Assembly: GCA_963738135.1 (NCBI GenBank)
Contig: CAVTVK010000003.1
Coordinates: forward strand, 124,001 to 188,000
Length of the DNA: 64,000 nt
From: Bog-473 sp963738135
GTDB lineage: Bacteria > Actinomycetota > Acidimicrobiia > Acidimicrobiales > RAAP-2
Direction: 5' to 3'
Positions 1 through 10,617 of this stretch are shown piece by piece. The notes beneath the pieces were generated by a model, which was given only the letters and a program-made list of their open reading frames with translations, was not told where the DNA came from and made no database searches. Positions within the stretch are counted from its first letter, which is position 1. Each line of letters begins with the position of its first letter. A program made the translations under genes and the position numbers.

Positions 1-1
1 C

Positions 2-563
2 GGCGACGAGGGCCACGAGGAGGCGGACCTCTCCCTGCGGGACCGCCCGATCGACCTGGTCGACATCGCCCGGGTCCTCGGGGAGTCGGCCCATGTCGAG
101 CGTCTGGGTGGGGTTGCCGTCCGGACCTGGAGGGATGAGCTCACGCTGATTCAGGAGTCGCTGCGCTACGTCCGGACCATCCTCGCCGCGGATGTGGCGA
201 TCCTGTCGCACGCCGGCTCGCCGGAGACCGCAGGGCCACGTAGCGTCGACGACCTCGCGAACGTGCTCGCGGCCAGCCCACAGGACCCGACGGTCGGAGC
301 CCGGTGGCGAGGACGTCGATCCCGAGATCGATCCGGGTCTCTTCATCCGTGCAGACCACTTGCTGGCTGCGCACCGGGAGATGGCTGGGGTGAACCTGTC
401 CTCGCCGGCCGCCGCGACTCGTCTCCAGGCGCTGCTCGAAGACCAGCTCGCCATCCTGACCGAGCGACAGGCGGCCGTCGAGGCCCGCCTCCAGCAGATC
501 AGGGCGCTCATCATCCGCCGCTACCGGGATGCGGCCTCGGCGGTCCGCGACCAGTCGGCCTGA
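2..563 (+). CDS. Partial, frame-disrupted hypothetical protein (MerR-like tail possible)
   Basis: The gene enters from the left edge, so its start is missing. Coding-like residues run in frame 2 to about position 295 (IDLVDIARVLGES near the edge, then a helical stretch), then continue in frame 3 from about 300 to the stop at 563. The C-terminal 40 residues look like a coiled coil rich in Leu, Glu, Arg and Gln (LLEDQLAILTERQ). Such a tail is common in MerR-family regulators, but I see no clear helix-turn-helix, so the family is a guess. One indel near 300 would join the halves; two overlapping genes are the alternative. Confidence 0.35.
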
Positions 564-658
564 CGCCGGCCTCAGGGCCCGTTGCGAACGGCATAAGCTG
601 ACGGGTCGTCAGATTCGGCGCCCGGCAGCCGCCGCGTGCGCCCGCCCCCGGAGGTCCC

Positions 659-2386
659 ATGCTCGACTACGTCATCCGATCCGGCACGGTCATCGACGGG
701 ACCGGGGACCCCGGCCGGTTGGCCGATGTGGGCATCCGCGATGGCCGGATCGTCGCCGTCGGAAAGGTCGACGAGGCGGGGGCGACTGAGCTCGACGCGG
801 GCGGACTGACCGTGATGCCCGGCGTGGTCGACCCCCATACGCACTACGACGCGCAGCTCTTCTGGGACCCTCTGGCGTCCCCCTCCAACGTGCACGGCGT
901 GACCACCGTCATCGGGGGCAACTGCGGATTCACGCTCGCCCCCATCAACGCCCAGGACGCCGACTACATCCGCCAGATGATGGCCAAGGTCGAGGGGATG
1001 CCGCTCGCCGCGCTCGAGAACGGCGTGCCGTGGAACTGGTCGAGCTTCGGGGAGTACCTCGACCGGCTGGAGGGCCGGCTCGGCGTCAATGCCGGATTCC
1101 TGGTCGGGCACTGCGCCCTGCGGCGCAAGGTCATGGGCGCAGACCGCGGCGAGGAAGTGGCGAACGACGACGAGATCGCCGCCATGCGCGCGCTGCTGGC
1201 CGAATCCCTCGCGGCGGGCGGTCTGGGGTTCTCCTCGTCCCAGTCGCGCACCCACTCCGACGGCGACGGCCGTCCCATCAGCTCGCGCTTCGCCGACCGC
1301 CGCGAGATGCTCGCCTTCTGCGAGGAAGTGGCCGCTCATGAGGGCACCACGCTCGAGTACATCACCAACGGGTGCCTGGACTCCTTCAGCCCCGAAGAGG
1401 TCGACCTGATGACCACCATGAGCCTCACCGCCCAGCGGCCGCTGAACTGGAACGTACTGACCGTCGACGCCCGCTCCGCCGACCGCATTGAGCATCAGCT
1501 CTCCGCCTCTTCAGCCGCCGCTGCCGCGGGCGGGCAGATCGTCGCCCTGACCATGCCGACACTCGTCCCCATGAACATGAGCTTCCGCACGCACTGCGCC
1601 CTTTTTCTCATCCCGGGGTGGGGCGATGTGATGGGGCTCCCCGAGGCGGAGCGCATGCGCCAGCTGGCCGATCCCGCCGTGCGGGCCCTTCTGGACGAGC
1701 GGGCGCACAGCAAGGAGGCCGGCGTCTTCCGCGGCCTGGCCCGCTGGGGAACCTACGTGATCGGTGACACCTACGCAGAGGCCAACGAGGGGTGCGCGTT
1801 CCGCCGCGTGGCCGACGTCGCCGCCGAGCGGGGGACGGCACCCTTCGACACCCTCCTCGACATCGTGCTGGCCGACGATCTGCGCACCGTGCTGTGGCCC
1901 AACACCGACGACGGCGAAGAGGCCACCTGGGCGCTGCGGGCCGAGATCTGGAGCGACCCCCGCGCCATGGTGGGCGGCTCCGATGCCGGCGCGCACCTCG
2001 ACCGGATGTGCGGCTCGAGCTATCCGACCGCCTTCCTCGCCGACTGCCTGCGGGGCCGCAAGCTCGTGCCGGTCGAGAAGGCCGTGCACATGCTGACCGA
2101 GCAGCCGGCCCAGCTCTTCGGGCTGCGCGACCGGGGATCGATCCGCGAGGGCTACGTGGCCGACCTCTTCGTCTTCGACCCCGAGACCGTCGACTCCGAG
2201 CCCGCGCGCCTCGTCCACGACCTTCCGGGCGACACGCCTCGCCTCTATGCCGGCTCGCACGGGGTCGTCCGCGTCCTGGTCAACGGGATCGAGACCATCC
2301 GAGACGGCGCGCCCACCGGTGCCTTGCCGGGCACGCTCCTGCGGTCCGGCCGCGACACGGCCTCGGTTATTCCGACCCCGGCCTGA
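659..2386 (+). CDS. N-acyl-D-amino-acid deacylase-type amidohydrolase
   Basis: A 575-residue metal-dependent hydrolase of the D-aminoacylase / amidohydrolase-3 group. The N-terminal beta-sandwich motif DYVIRSGTVIDGTG is followed by the metal-binding HTHYDAQLFWDP near residue 60, then GNCGFT, a GHCALRR segment and the late acidic metal ligand in VGGSDAGAHLDRMCG near residue 440. The family hydrolyses N-acyl-D-amino acids or related amides; the substrate here cannot be read from sequence. The ATG is preceded by GGAGG at 650-654. It stands alone: the next gene, lepB, appears to have its own promoter. Confidence 0.85.
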   Translation: MLDYVIRSGTVIDGTGDPGRLADVGIRDGRIVAVGKVDEAGATELDAGGLTVMPGVVDPHTHYDAQLFWDPLASPSNVHGVTTVIGGNCGFTLAPINAQDADYIRQMMAKVEGMPLAALENGVPWNWSSFGEYLDRLEGRLGVNAGFLVGHCALRRKVMGADRGEEVANDDEIAAMRALLAESLAAGGLGFSSSQSRTHSDGDGRPISSRFADRREMLAFCEEVAAHEGTTLEYITNGCLDSFSPEEVDLMTTMSLTAQRPLNWNVLTVDARSADRIEHQLSASSAAAAAGGQIVALTMPTLVPMNMSFRTHCALFLIPGWGDVMGLPEAERMRQLADPAVRALLDERAHSKEAGVFRGLARWGTYVIGDTYAEANEGCAFRRVADVAAERGTAPFDTLLDIVLADDLRTVLWPNTDDGEEATWALRAEIWSDPRAMVGGSDAGAHLDRMCGSSYPTAFLADCLRGRKLVPVEKAVHMLTEQPAQLFGLRDRGSIREGYVADLFVFDPETVDSEPARLVHDLPGDTPRLYAGSHGVVRVLVNGIETIRDGAPTGALPGTLLRSGRDTASVIPTPA

Positions 2387-2410
2387 GCCCCGAGGTCCGG
2401 CGTCGCCGTC

Positions 2411-2416
2411 TAGCCT
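2411..2416 (+). promoter_or_regulatory. Putative -10 element (TAGCCT) for a leaderless lepB transcript
   Basis: TAGCCT lies 7 nt before the GTG start of lepB and no Shine-Dalgarno lies between them. This spacing puts the transcription start at or next to the start codon. The same arrangement recurs at other genes in the window. No convincing -35 is visible. Confidence 0.45.
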
Positions 2417-2423
2417 GCCTCCG

Positions 2424-3086
2424 GTGACGCCCGACCCCAACGATCCGGTGCTCGCCGTTGACGAACCACCTCCGGCAGGGCCTCCTGGCGTCGAGCATGC
2501 CCTCGCGCCGCCCCCGTCCAACCCCCACCCCACGCGCTGGATCAAGGAGGCGGCCATTGTCGTCGTGGTCGCCGTCCTGGTGGCGGTGCTCCTGCGGGCG
2601 TTCGTGGTCCAGACCTTCTTCATCCCGTCCGGGTCGATGGAGCCGACGCTGCAGATCGGGGACCGCATCCTGGTCAACAAGCTGAGCTACCACCTGCACG
2701 GGGTCGATCGGGGCGACATCGTGGTCTTCTCGCGTCCGCCGGCGGAGAATTGCGGCGGGCCCGAGGTGAACGACCTCGTCAAGCGCGTCATCGGGCTCCC
2801 GGGCGACGTCATCTCGCTCTCCAGCGGGAATGTCTACGTCGACGGGAAGCGACTCGACGAGAGCTGGCTCCCGTCGTCCGAACAGGGCATCACCGTTGCG
2901 GGACCGGCCGGAAACAGCTCCAACCTGGAGCACCCCTACCGCGTCCCGGCCGACAATTACTTCGTCATGGGGGACAATCGCACCGACTCGTGCGACAGCC
3001 GGTACTGGGGACCCATCGACCGGTCACTCATCGTCGGCAAGGTCGAACTCCGCGTCTGGCCGCTCTCGTCCCTGCACATCTTCTGA
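2424..3086 (+). CDS. lepB: Signal peptidase I
   Basis: A 220-residue membrane protease that removes signal peptides from secreted proteins. A proline-rich cytoplasmic segment (1-40) precedes one transmembrane helix (about 43-62). The catalytic Ser71 is in IPSGSMEPTL and the general-base Lys120 in DLVKRVIGLPGD; the late box is MGDNRTDSCDSRYWG. The GTG start fits the TAGCCT box just upstream and gives a normal N-terminus. It converges on gyrA with 44 nt between the stops. Confidence 0.93.
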   Translation: MTPDPNDPVLAVDEPPPAGPPGVEHALAPPPSNPHPTRWIKEAAIVVVVAVLVAVLLRAFVVQTFFIPSGSMEPTLQIGDRILVNKLSYHLHGVDRGDIVVFSRPPAENCGGPEVNDLVKRVIGLPGDVISLSSGNVYVDGKRLDESWLPSSEQGITVAGPAGNSSNLEHPYRVPADNYFVMGDNRTDSCDSRYWGPIDRSLIVGKVELRVWPLSSLHIF

Positions 3087-3130
3087 GCTTCGCCCCGAGC
3101 TTGCTCCCGCCCGCGGCCGACTGCCCGGCC

Positions 3131-5647
3131 TCAGCTTTCTCCTTCGGTCTCCGCGCTGACCCGGGCCACCGCTGCCACGCTCTGGCCCTCGTCGAGGTTC
3201 ATCACCCGGACCCCGGTCGCGTCCCGACCCTGCGAGGCGATCTCGCGAGCCTGCGTGCGGATCACGACGCCACCCGATGAGACCAACAGAATCTCCTCGT
3301 CGAGCGCGACCATGAACGCCGCGACGACCGTGCCGCGCTTGCCGGTCAATCGGATTCCCCGTACCCCCTGCCCGCCGCGGGCCTGACGGTTGAAGCGCTC
3401 GAGCTTCGTGCGCTTGCCGTACCCGGCATCGGTGACGATCAGGATGTCGGTGTCGTCCGCCGCCACGTCCAGGGACACGACGGCGTCCCCGGCCCTGAGG
3501 CGGATCCCCCGCACGCCGGCAGCGTCTCGCCCCATGGCCCTCACGTCCGTCTCGTTGAAGCGGATGGTCATGCCGCTGCGCGTCACCTCGAAGAGATCGT
3601 CGTCACCCGACGTGGCGACCACGCGGACCAATTCGTCGCCCTCGCGCAGGTTGATGGCGATGAAGCCCTCCCGGCGCGACTTGTCGTATTCACTCAGGGC
3701 CGTTTTCTTGATCTGACCCAGCGCGGTGGCGAACACGAGGAACTGGTCGGGGGAGAACTCGCGCGTGGCGATGATGGCCGTGATCGACTCGTTCGGCGCC
3801 AGCGGCACCAGGTTGACCGCCGCCGTTCCCCGGGCCGTCCGGTCCTTCATCGGGATCTCGTGGCCGCGGAGACGGTAGACCTTCCCCTGGTTCGAGAAGA
3901 GCAAGAGGAAGGCGTGGGCTGAGGTGTGGACCACCTGGCTGACCAGGTCTTCCTCCTTCAGCCGGGCCCCCTGGACGCCCCGGCCGCCCCGGCCCTGAGT
4001 CCGGAAGGCGACCGCGGCCACCGACTTGATGTAGCCGGCGCGTGTCATCGTCACGACGATCTCCTCGTCGGAGATCAGGTCCTCCACGCCCATCTCACCC
4101 GGATCGTGGGTGATCACGCTGCGGCGCGGGTTGGCGTACTTCTCACGAATCGCCGTCATCTCGGTCTCGATGACGCCGCGCAGCTTGTTGTCGTCCGACA
4201 GGATGGCTTCGAGCTCGGCAATGGTGGCCCGCAGCTCCTCCATCTCCGCCTCGAGCTCCGAGCGACCCAGACGGGTCAGGCGGCCGAGCGTCATGTCCAG
4301 AATGTGGGTGGCCTGCACCTCGGTGAACGAGAAGGGGTCCGCCATCAGCGCCGTGCGGGCCTCGGGTCGGTCGGCCGACGCCCGGATGGTCGCGATGACG
4401 GCATCGAGCATGTCGATGGCGCGCAGGAGGCCCTCGACGATGTGCGCCCGGTTGCGCGCCTTGTCCAAGCGGTAGGCCGAGCGGCGCTGAATGACCTCAA
4501 TCTGGTGATCGATGTAGTGCGAGAGCACCTGGGCCAGGTTCAGCGTCCGGGGCACGCCGTCCACCAAGGCCAGCATGTTGACGCCGAAGCTGGTCTGCAG
4601 CGGCGTCTGCTTGTAGAGGTTGTTCAAGACCACGTTCGCGTTGGCGTCGCGCTTCAGCTCAATGATCAGGCTCGGCTGCTGATTGGCCGACGCGTTGCGC
4701 ATACCGCTGATGCCGTCGAGGTCGCCGGCCCGGACCAGCTCGGTGATCTTCTGCTCGATCACCTCGACGGAGGTCTGGTACGGAAGTTCCGACACGACGA
4801 TGCGGTCGCCGCTCCGGCCCTCTTCGATCTCGGCGACAGCCCGCATCTTGATGGAGCCCCGGCCCGTCCGGTACGCGTCGAGGATGCCCTGCCGGCCGAG
4901 GATCTGCGCTCCCGTCGGAAAGTCGGGTCCCTTGACGAACTCCATGAGCTCGTCGGGCGTGGCCTCGGGATTGCGCAGCACGTGCAGGGCGGCGTCGATG
5001 ACTTCGCCCATGTTGTGCGACGGGATGTTGGTCGCCATGCCGACGGCGATGCCCTGCGACCCATTGACGAGCAAGTTGGGGAAGCGGCCCGGGAGCACCA
5101 CGGGCTCTTGGGCCGAACCGTCGTAGTTGGCCACCATGTCGACGGTCTCTTCGTCGATGTCGGCCATCAGCTCGAGGGCGAGCGGCGCCAGGCGGCACTC
5201 GGTGTAGCGCATGGCCGCCGCGCCGTCGTCGGGACCGCGGCCCCCGAAGCTGCCGTGCCCGTCGATCAGCGGGTGGCGGAGGGAGAACTCCTGCACCATG
5301 CGCGCCAGCGCCTCGTAGATGGCCGAGTCGCCGTGCGGGTGGTAGGTCCCCATGACCTCGCCCACGACCTTGGCGCACTTGCTGTGCGGGCGGTCGGGAC
5401 GCTGCCCATTGTCGAACATGGAGTAGAGGATCCGGCGGTGCACCGGCTTGAGTCCGTCGCGCACGTCGGGAAGCGCGCGGGCGACGATGACCGACATGGA
5501 GTACTCGAGAAACGAGCGCTCCATCTCCTCCTGGATCTCAATCGGCTCGATCGAACCACTGACCGGTTCCTCGGCCCCGGGTGGGGTCTCGCTGCCCCCG
5601 CCCGATCCCGCTCCCCCGCGGCCCGAACCGCGCGTCGACTGTGGCAT
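3131..5647 (-). CDS. gyrA: DNA gyrase subunit A
   Basis: An 838-residue GyrA that breaks and rejoins DNA during negative supercoiling, as A2B2 with GyrB. The active-site Tyr148 is in AAMRYTECRL. The quinolone-resistance region reads HPHGDSAIYE, with Ser108 and Glu112 at the classic positions (E. coli Ser83 and Asp87). The C-terminal wrapping domain has the GyrA-box QGRGGRGV. About 40 Gly/Ser/Pro-rich residues precede the conserved core; ATG 5647 follows a GGGAG motif. It is 26 nt downstream of gyrB, probably in one transcript. Confidence 0.97.
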   Translation of the reverse strand: MPQSTRGSGRGGAGSGGGSETPPGAEEPVSGSIEPIEIQEEMERSFLEYSMSVIVARALPDVRDGLKPVHRRILYSMFDNGQRPDRPHSKCAKVVGEVMGTYHPHGDSAIYEALARMVQEFSLRHPLIDGHGSFGGRGPDDGAAAMRYTECRLAPLALELMADIDEETVDMVANYDGSAQEPVVLPGRFPNLLVNGSQGIAVGMATNIPSHNMGEVIDAALHVLRNPEATPDELMEFVKGPDFPTGAQILGRQGILDAYRTGRGSIKMRAVAEIEEGRSGDRIVVSELPYQTSVEVIEQKITELVRAGDLDGISGMRNASANQQPSLIIELKRDANANVVLNNLYKQTPLQTSFGVNMLALVDGVPRTLNLAQVLSHYIDHQIEVIQRRSAYRLDKARNRAHIVEGLLRAIDMLDAVIATIRASADRPEARTALMADPFSFTEVQATHILDMTLGRLTRLGRSELEAEMEELRATIAELEAILSDDNKLRGVIETEMTAIREKYANPRRSVITHDPGEMGVEDLISDEEIVVTMTRAGYIKSVAAVAFRTQGRGGRGVQGARLKEEDLVSQVVHTSAHAFLLLFSNQGKVYRLRGHEIPMKDRTARGTAAVNLVPLAPNESITAIIATREFSPDQFLVFATALGQIKKTALSEYDKSRREGFIAINLREGDELVRVVATSGDDDLFEVTRSGMTIRFNETDVRAMGRDAAGVRGIRLRAGDAVVSLDVAADDTDILIVTDAGYGKRTKLERFNRQARGGQGVRGIRLTGKRGTVVAAFMVALDEEILLVSSGGVVIRTQAREIASQGRDATGVRVMNLDEGQSVAAVARVSAETEGES

Positions 5648-5673
5648 GTGCTCCCTACTTCCCGTCCGGTCGC

Positions 5674-7638
<1,965 letters not shown>

Positions 7639-7723
7639 AGGCGCGCCCTTTCAGAACGGAGGTCTTCGCGGTGCGTATCGAGTCCCCGGACGCTGACATC
7701 CGGCCTTTCGATGCGAACGCACC

Positions 7724-7729
7724 ATTCTA
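7724..7729 (-). promoter_or_regulatory. Possible gyrB -10 element (TAGAAT)
   Basis: In the 153-bp gap between dciA and gyrB, TAGAAT on the minus strand resembles a sigma-70 -10 box and would give a 5' leader of roughly 78 nt. No good -35 at 16-18 nt was found. The rest of the gap shows nothing recognisable. Confidence 0.3.
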
Positions 7730-7791
7730 CCCGACAGCGGCCCCAATTCGGCACCTCTGAACGGTCGCGGCGGCGGCCACGTGTGTGTCGA

Positions 7792-8106
7792 TCAGGGCCG
7801 CTCGACCACCACCTCCAGCCGGTCGATGGATGTCTCCCCGAGGTCTCGCAGGCGGGCCAAGATCTGGCCCGACTCCATCCGGGCTCGGGTCGCCCACGCC
7901 GGGTGCTCGACGGCCACGACGAGCACCCTGCCGTCGACCCGCTGGGGCCGCAGATGGCCGCCCAACTCGCTTCCCACCAGCTCCTCCCACCGGGTGAACA
8001 CGGCCTCCATCACAGCTGGGGTCGGCGCCGACCCCAGCCGGCTCAACAGTCGGGGCATCGACTCGCCCACGGGGCGCGGGCCGCTGTCCTTCCGCCACCT
8101 CGTCAC
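7792..8106 (-). CDS. dciA: DciA-type helicase-loader family protein (DUF721)
   Basis: A 104-residue protein with the DUF721 core, including VFTRWEELVGSELGGHLRP and a short sheet (GRVLVVAVEHPAWATRARM). DUF721 proteins are the DciA family, which helps place the DnaB helicase at origins in most bacteria lacking DnaC or DnaI; this role is family knowledge. The GTG start overlaps the recF stop as GTGA, fixing the start and implying translational coupling. The position between recF and gyrB is the usual actinobacterial one. The partner dnaB lies about 26 kb away in this window. Confidence 0.83.
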   Translation of the reverse strand: MTRWRKDSGPRPVGESMPRLLSRLGSAPTPAVMEAVFTRWEELVGSELGGHLRPQRVDGRVLVVAVEHPAWATRARMESGQILARLRDLGETSIDRLEVVVERP

Positions 8107-9182
8107 GGGGCACGCAAACTCTGCACGGGGAGCAGGCGTGTCACCGCGATCCCTTCCGGAAGGGGCGCGGCCGTCGTGAGGATCGATTGTCCGGCGGGCA
8201 GCTCGGCCACCAGGGCGCGGCTGCGGGCCGGGTCCAGCTCGGAGAAGACGTCGTCGAGCAGCAACGTCGGGATGAGGGACGTCCGGGCTCGGACGAGCTG
8301 GTGCACGCCCAGGCGCAGGGCCAGGGCCATGCAACGCTGCTCACCCTGGGACGCCTGGGTGCGGGCGTCCCTTCCCTCGATCTCGAGAACCAGGTCGTCC
8401 CGATGGGGCCCCACCGTGTTGACGCCGCGACGCAGGTCGTCCCTGCGTGAGACCCCCAACGCGTCCAGGAGGTCGCCCTCCCAGCTCCGGAGGTAGCGCT
8501 GCACCGTGAGGACGCGGTCCCCCGCACCCGCCAGATGCGCATAGGCCGACGCCACCAACGGATCGAGGTCCGCCACGAGCCGCTCGCGGGCGGCCACCAG
8601 CACCTTGCCGGCGTCGGCCAGCCGCTGGTCCCAGACGTCGAGCGTGGCGCTGATTTCCGCACCGTCCCGGCCCCCCGACTGCCGCAACAGGGCGGCGCGC
8701 TGGCGCAGAACCCGTTCGGTCTCGTCGGCGGCCCGCGCTCCTTCGGCGTCGAGCAGGGCCAGTGCGTCGTCGAGTACCTCCCGGCGTCCCTTCGGGCCCC
8801 CGCTGATGATGACGAGGTCCTCGGGCGAGAAAATCGTGCAGGGTGCTGCGGCGCCGAGTTCCCGCCTCCCGCTGACCGCCTTGCGATTCACCCTGGTGCG
8901 GCTCCGGCCGGCCGGCAGGATCTGAGCCTCCACCAGCGTGGGGCTGTCGCGCGACTCCAGTTCCGCCCGCACGACGGCACTTTCGGCCCCGGTCCGCACG
9001 ATCGCCTCCGGGGGGGCACCGCGGAAGGAGCGCCGTGTCCCGAGATACGCCAACGCCTCGAGCACACTCGTCTTGCCGGAGCCGTTCGACCCCGTGATGA
9101 CCGTCGTGCCCTCCGCGTCCAGGTCGATGCGCGCGCTGTGGAAGATGCGGAAGTCGGTCAGCTCCAGATACCGGACGCTCAC
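8103..9182 (-). CDS. recF: DNA replication and repair protein RecF
   Basis: A 359-residue SMC-like ATPase that loads RecA at single-strand gaps with RecO and RecR. Walker A is TGSNGSGKTSVLEA near residue 32. The C-terminal signature LLLDDVFSELDPARS combines Walker B and the D-loop. The GTG start (VRYLELTDFRIF) gives the standard N-terminus. It lies 16 nt after dnaN and overlaps dciA by 4 bp. Confidence 0.95.
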   Translation of the reverse strand: MSVRYLELTDFRIFHSARIDLDAEGTTVITGSNGSGKTSVLEALAYLGTRRSFRGAPPEAIVRTGAESAVVRAELESRDSPTLVEAQILPAGRSRTRVNRKAVSGRRELGAAAPCTIFSPEDLVIISGGPKGRREVLDDALALLDAEGARAADETERVLRQRAALLRQSGGRDGAEISATLDVWDQRLADAGKVLVAARERLVADLDPLVASAYAHLAGAGDRVLTVQRYLRSWEGDLLDALGVSRRDDLRRGVNTVGPHRDDLVLEIEGRDARTQASQGEQRCMALALRLGVHQLVRARTSLIPTLLLDDVFSELDPARSRALVAELPAGQSILTTAAPLPEGIAVTRLLPVQSLRAP

Positions 9183-9198
9183 CGCGGCGGCAGACCGC

Positions 9199-10317
9199 TC
9201 AGGAGACGCGCACCGGCATCAGGAGGTAGCGGAACTCCTGATCCTCGGCGCCGCGGACCGTGGCGGCGCGCGAGGCGTCCGCCGTCTCGACGATGACCTC
9301 GTCACCGGCGACGGCCTCGACGCCATCGATGAGATACGACGGGTTGAACGCAATCACAAGATCCTCACCGGTGTAGTCCCCGTCGACGGCCTCCGACGCG
9401 TCACCGACGTCCTGACTCTGCACGCTCAGGTCGACTCCGCCTTGACGCATCGACAGCCGCACCGGTGTCGTGTTGTCGCGCACCAGCAGCTGCACACGAC
9501 GGAGAGCGGAGATGAAGCTCTCCTTGCCCAGATGGAGCCGATTCGGGTAGTGGTCCGGGATCAATTGCTTGTAGTCCGGGTAGCGGCCTTCCAGCAGCCT
9601 GGTGCTGATCTGGACGTTGCCCTGCCAGAAGGTGATCTCGTTGCTGCTGGCGGCCACGCCCACGCGGTTTGTGTCGGAGCCCTCCGAGATCGTCCCCGTC
9701 GGCAGTCTTTGCAGCTCGGACAACGCCCGGGCCGGCACCAGGAGATCCTCATCACCGGGAATTGTCTCCGAGTCGGGCAAATTCCGCATCGCCATGCGGT
9801 ACGAGTCGGTGGCCACCATGCGGATCGTCCCGTCGACGCGCGACACGAGGACACCGGTCAGCAGGGGCCGACCGTCGTCGTGTGATGCTGCCCGCACGAC
9901 CTGGCGGACCGCCTCGCCGAGCGCCGTCTCCGACAACTGCGTCGTCGGCTCATCCGTCTTCCCCACCGGGGGAAACTCCACCACGGGGTACGTGTGAAGT
10001 TTGAAGGTCGAGCGCGCTGCGCTGATGGTGATGTGATCGCCCTGGTCGGCGAACGTCACCGCTCCGGGCTCCAACCGGCGCACGATGTCGGTGGACAGCC
10101 GCGCCGGAATGACACAACTGCCGTCGTCGATACCGATGACCTCCCCTGTCACTTGCATCGTGAGATCGAGATCCGTGCCGGTCACGGTCAACGAGTTTCC
10201 GTCACACGTCAACAAGAGCCCCAGCAAAACGGGTGAGGAGCCACCACGACCTCCCACGGCGCGGCTCGCAGTGGCCAACATGTCGACGAGTGCATCGCGC
10301 TCGGATCTGAACTTCAC
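9199..10317 (-). CDS. dnaN: DNA polymerase III sliding clamp (beta subunit)
   Basis: A 372-residue beta clamp that tethers DNA polymerase III. It starts with KFRSERDALVDMLATASRAV and ends with the clamp-type tail YLLMPVRVS; the three-domain length is normal. The GTG start at 10317 has a weak GGCGG upstream. It is first of the dnaN-recF-dciA run and is separated from dnaA by the candidate origin. Confidence 0.96.
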   Translation of the reverse strand: MKFRSERDALVDMLATASRAVGGRGGSSPVLLGLLLTCDGNSLTVTGTDLDLTMQVTGEVIGIDDGSCVIPARLSTDIVRRLEPGAVTFADQGDHITISAARSTFKLHTYPVVEFPPVGKTDEPTTQLSETALGEAVRQVVRAASHDDGRPLLTGVLVSRVDGTIRMVATDSYRMAMRNLPDSETIPGDEDLLVPARALSELQRLPTGTISEGSDTNRVGVAASSNEITFWQGNVQISTRLLEGRYPDYKQLIPDHYPNRLHLGKESFISALRRVQLLVRDNTTPVRLSMRQGGVDLSVQSQDVGDASEAVDGDYTGEDLVIAFNPSYLIDGVEAVAGDEVIVETADASRAATVRGAEDQEFRYLLMPVRVS

Positions 10318-10617
10318 CGCCGCCGGTCCTTTCGGGAGTTATCCCAGTCCTTCATCGCGTGAGGAGAGGTATATGTGTCTTGTAAAGGTAGTAAGGGGTG
10401 TGGATTGTGGATGACATGGTCCCACCCCTGCTCGACGAGGGGACGGCTGTCCCCATGGCGGTGTGGGTCGGGAGCGGCCTCGATGCTACGCGCGCGGCGT
10501 ATCGGTGCGGCTTGGGGACAAGGGTCGGGACGATCCCCAGGACGGGTGGAGTCGGTCCACAGCCTTTGCCCTTGGCAAACCACAGCACGGTGCACGGCGA
10601 GAGGGGAGACGGAGTGA
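10318..10617. other. oriC: Candidate replication origin (oriC) between dnaA and dnaN
   Basis: A 300-bp non-coding gap, the usual oriC position in actinobacteria. Two overlapping DnaA-box-like 9-mers lie on the minus strand at 10399-10407 (CAATCCACA, 7/9 to TTATCCACA) and 10406-10414 (TCATCCACA, 8/9). A third, CGGTCCACA at 10553-10561, is weaker. Beside the pair is a relatively AT-rich run (about 10366-10398), a possible unwinding element. No perfect TTATCCACA or TTGTCCACA is present, so the call rests mainly on position. Confidence 0.6.
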
